Assembly (NCBI GenBank): GCA_023387585.1
Contig: JAEWHZ010000060.1
Coordinates: forward strand, 1 to 22,750
Direction: 5' to 3'
DNA length: 22,750 nucleotides
Origin: Pseudomonadota bacterium
GTDB taxonomy: Bacteria; Pseudomonadota; Alphaproteobacteria; Rhizobiales; Devosiaceae
Both the position numbers and the translations under genes were made by a program. The number at the start of each line of letters is the position of its first letter. The first letter of the stretch is position 1. Below, in pieces: positions 22,487-22,750 of the stretch. A model generated the notes under the pieces. That model saw only the letters and a list, made by a program, of their open reading frames with translations, was not told the origin of the DNA and did no database searches.

Positions 22487-22500
22487 CAGGTCATTATACC
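22472..22500 (+). promoter_or_regulatory. Candidate promoter of the GntR-type regulator
   Basis: TCGACA (22472-22477), a 17-base spacer and TATACC (22495-22500) form a moderate sigma-70 promoter reading rightward. It would leave a leader of about 150 bases before the regulator. The -35 is one arm of the palindrome, so binding there would shut both directions. Confidence 0.4.
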
Positions 22501-22660
22501 AGTTCGCGCAACGGGCGGAGACGACCGCCGGACGCTGCCTGTTCGGGCGGGTGGGGGAAGCGGGACGCTGCTGGTTTTCGGGGTGGTGACCGGGCCGACC
22601 GAGCTAGCGGAGGCGGCCGCGCGGGGTTACATGCATCACAGCCAAAGGATGCAGGCCAAT

Positions 22661-22750
22661 ATGGAAAAACCCACAGGCGCGCCGATCGAGCGCCGCAAGC
22701 TCTCGCACCAGATCGAGGAACGCCTGCTCGCCCAGTTGCAGTCGGGCGAC
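22661..22750 (+). CDS. GntR-family transcriptional regulator (partial, N-terminus only)
   Basis: The last 30 codons of the window read MEKPTGAPIERRKLSHQ and then IEERLLAQLQSGD. This is the usual beginning of a FadR/GntR winged-helix domain, where a basic patch precedes a helix ending in I..G.., normally followed by the PGxxLPSER motif just outside the window. The start is uncertain: ATG 22661 has CAGG 6 bases upstream, while in-frame ATGs at 22649 and 22631 would extend it by 4 or 10 residues. Divergent orientation from the apiose operon, with a shared palindromic promoter, points to control of that operon by an apiose-pathway intermediate. The ligand-binding domain, which would show the subfamily, is not visible. 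Confidence 0.75.
   Translation, partial: MEKPTGAPIERRKLSHQIEERLLAQLQSGD

Noticed and set aside
22531..22571. Repeated GACGCTGC, 33 bases apart, in the regulator leader
   Set aside because: Only 8 bases identical in GC-rich DNA; too short to separate from chance.

Overview
The window looks like chromosome of a high-GC alphaproteobacterium, most likely Hyphomicrobiales (rhizobia/Devosia-like). The basis is the high GC content, the density of ABC importers, the tight ATGA gene overlaps and the gene families present; the genus cannot be fixed from sequence alone. I see no rRNA, tRNA, IS element, phage gene or CRISPR array.

Left part (1-4512). A family-5 (DppA-type) solute-binding protein (SBP) gene and the start of its DppB-type permease run leftward out of the window. 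Divergent from them is a flavin reductase gene. It converges, with a 4-base stop overlap, on a gene for an FAD/NAD(P)-binding oxidoreductase. The SBP resembles the type that travels with flavin-dependent monooxygenases, so this is probably the edge of an uptake-and-oxygenation locus of unknown substrate.

Next (4543-9847). A 506-base gap holds the C-terminal stub of a siderophore-type SBP gene (decayed), a perfect 8-bp inverted repeat that looks like an operator, and two small stem-loops. It is followed by a rightward operon: GbsR/MarR-type regulator, membrane fusion protein, and a complete RND (HAE1-type) efflux pump.

Right part (9857-22750), the main interest. Ten leftward genes occupy 22427-9857 as one apparent operon, with a divergent GntR-type regulator at the right edge. 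In transcription order they are ApnO-like D-apionate oxidoisomerase, CUT1 sugar SBP, two CUT1 permeases, a DUF5060/DUF4038-type glycosidase-like protein, ApnL-like D-apionolactonase, ApsD-like D-apiose dehydrogenase, a RuBisCO-like protein (OiaT/OiaX type), OiaK-like four-carbon acid-sugar kinase, and a second DUF5060-type glycosidase-like protein. Together they can encode a full oxidative D-apiose pathway: apiose, apionolactone, apionate, 3-oxo-isoapionate, its 4-phosphate, then cleavage by the RuBisCO-like protein. The two glycosidase-like proteins lack signal peptides, and the importer is of the oligosaccharide/glycoside (CUT1) type. The locus therefore plausibly imports intact apiosides (apiose-bearing plant glycosides) and releases apiose inside the cell. 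That front end is the part I consider potentially undescribed. A near-perfect palindrome in the 233-base divergent intergenic region overlaps the candidate -35 boxes of both directions and is the likely GntR operator.

The pathway assignments rest on family recognition and on the co-occurrence of all steps. No database search could be run.
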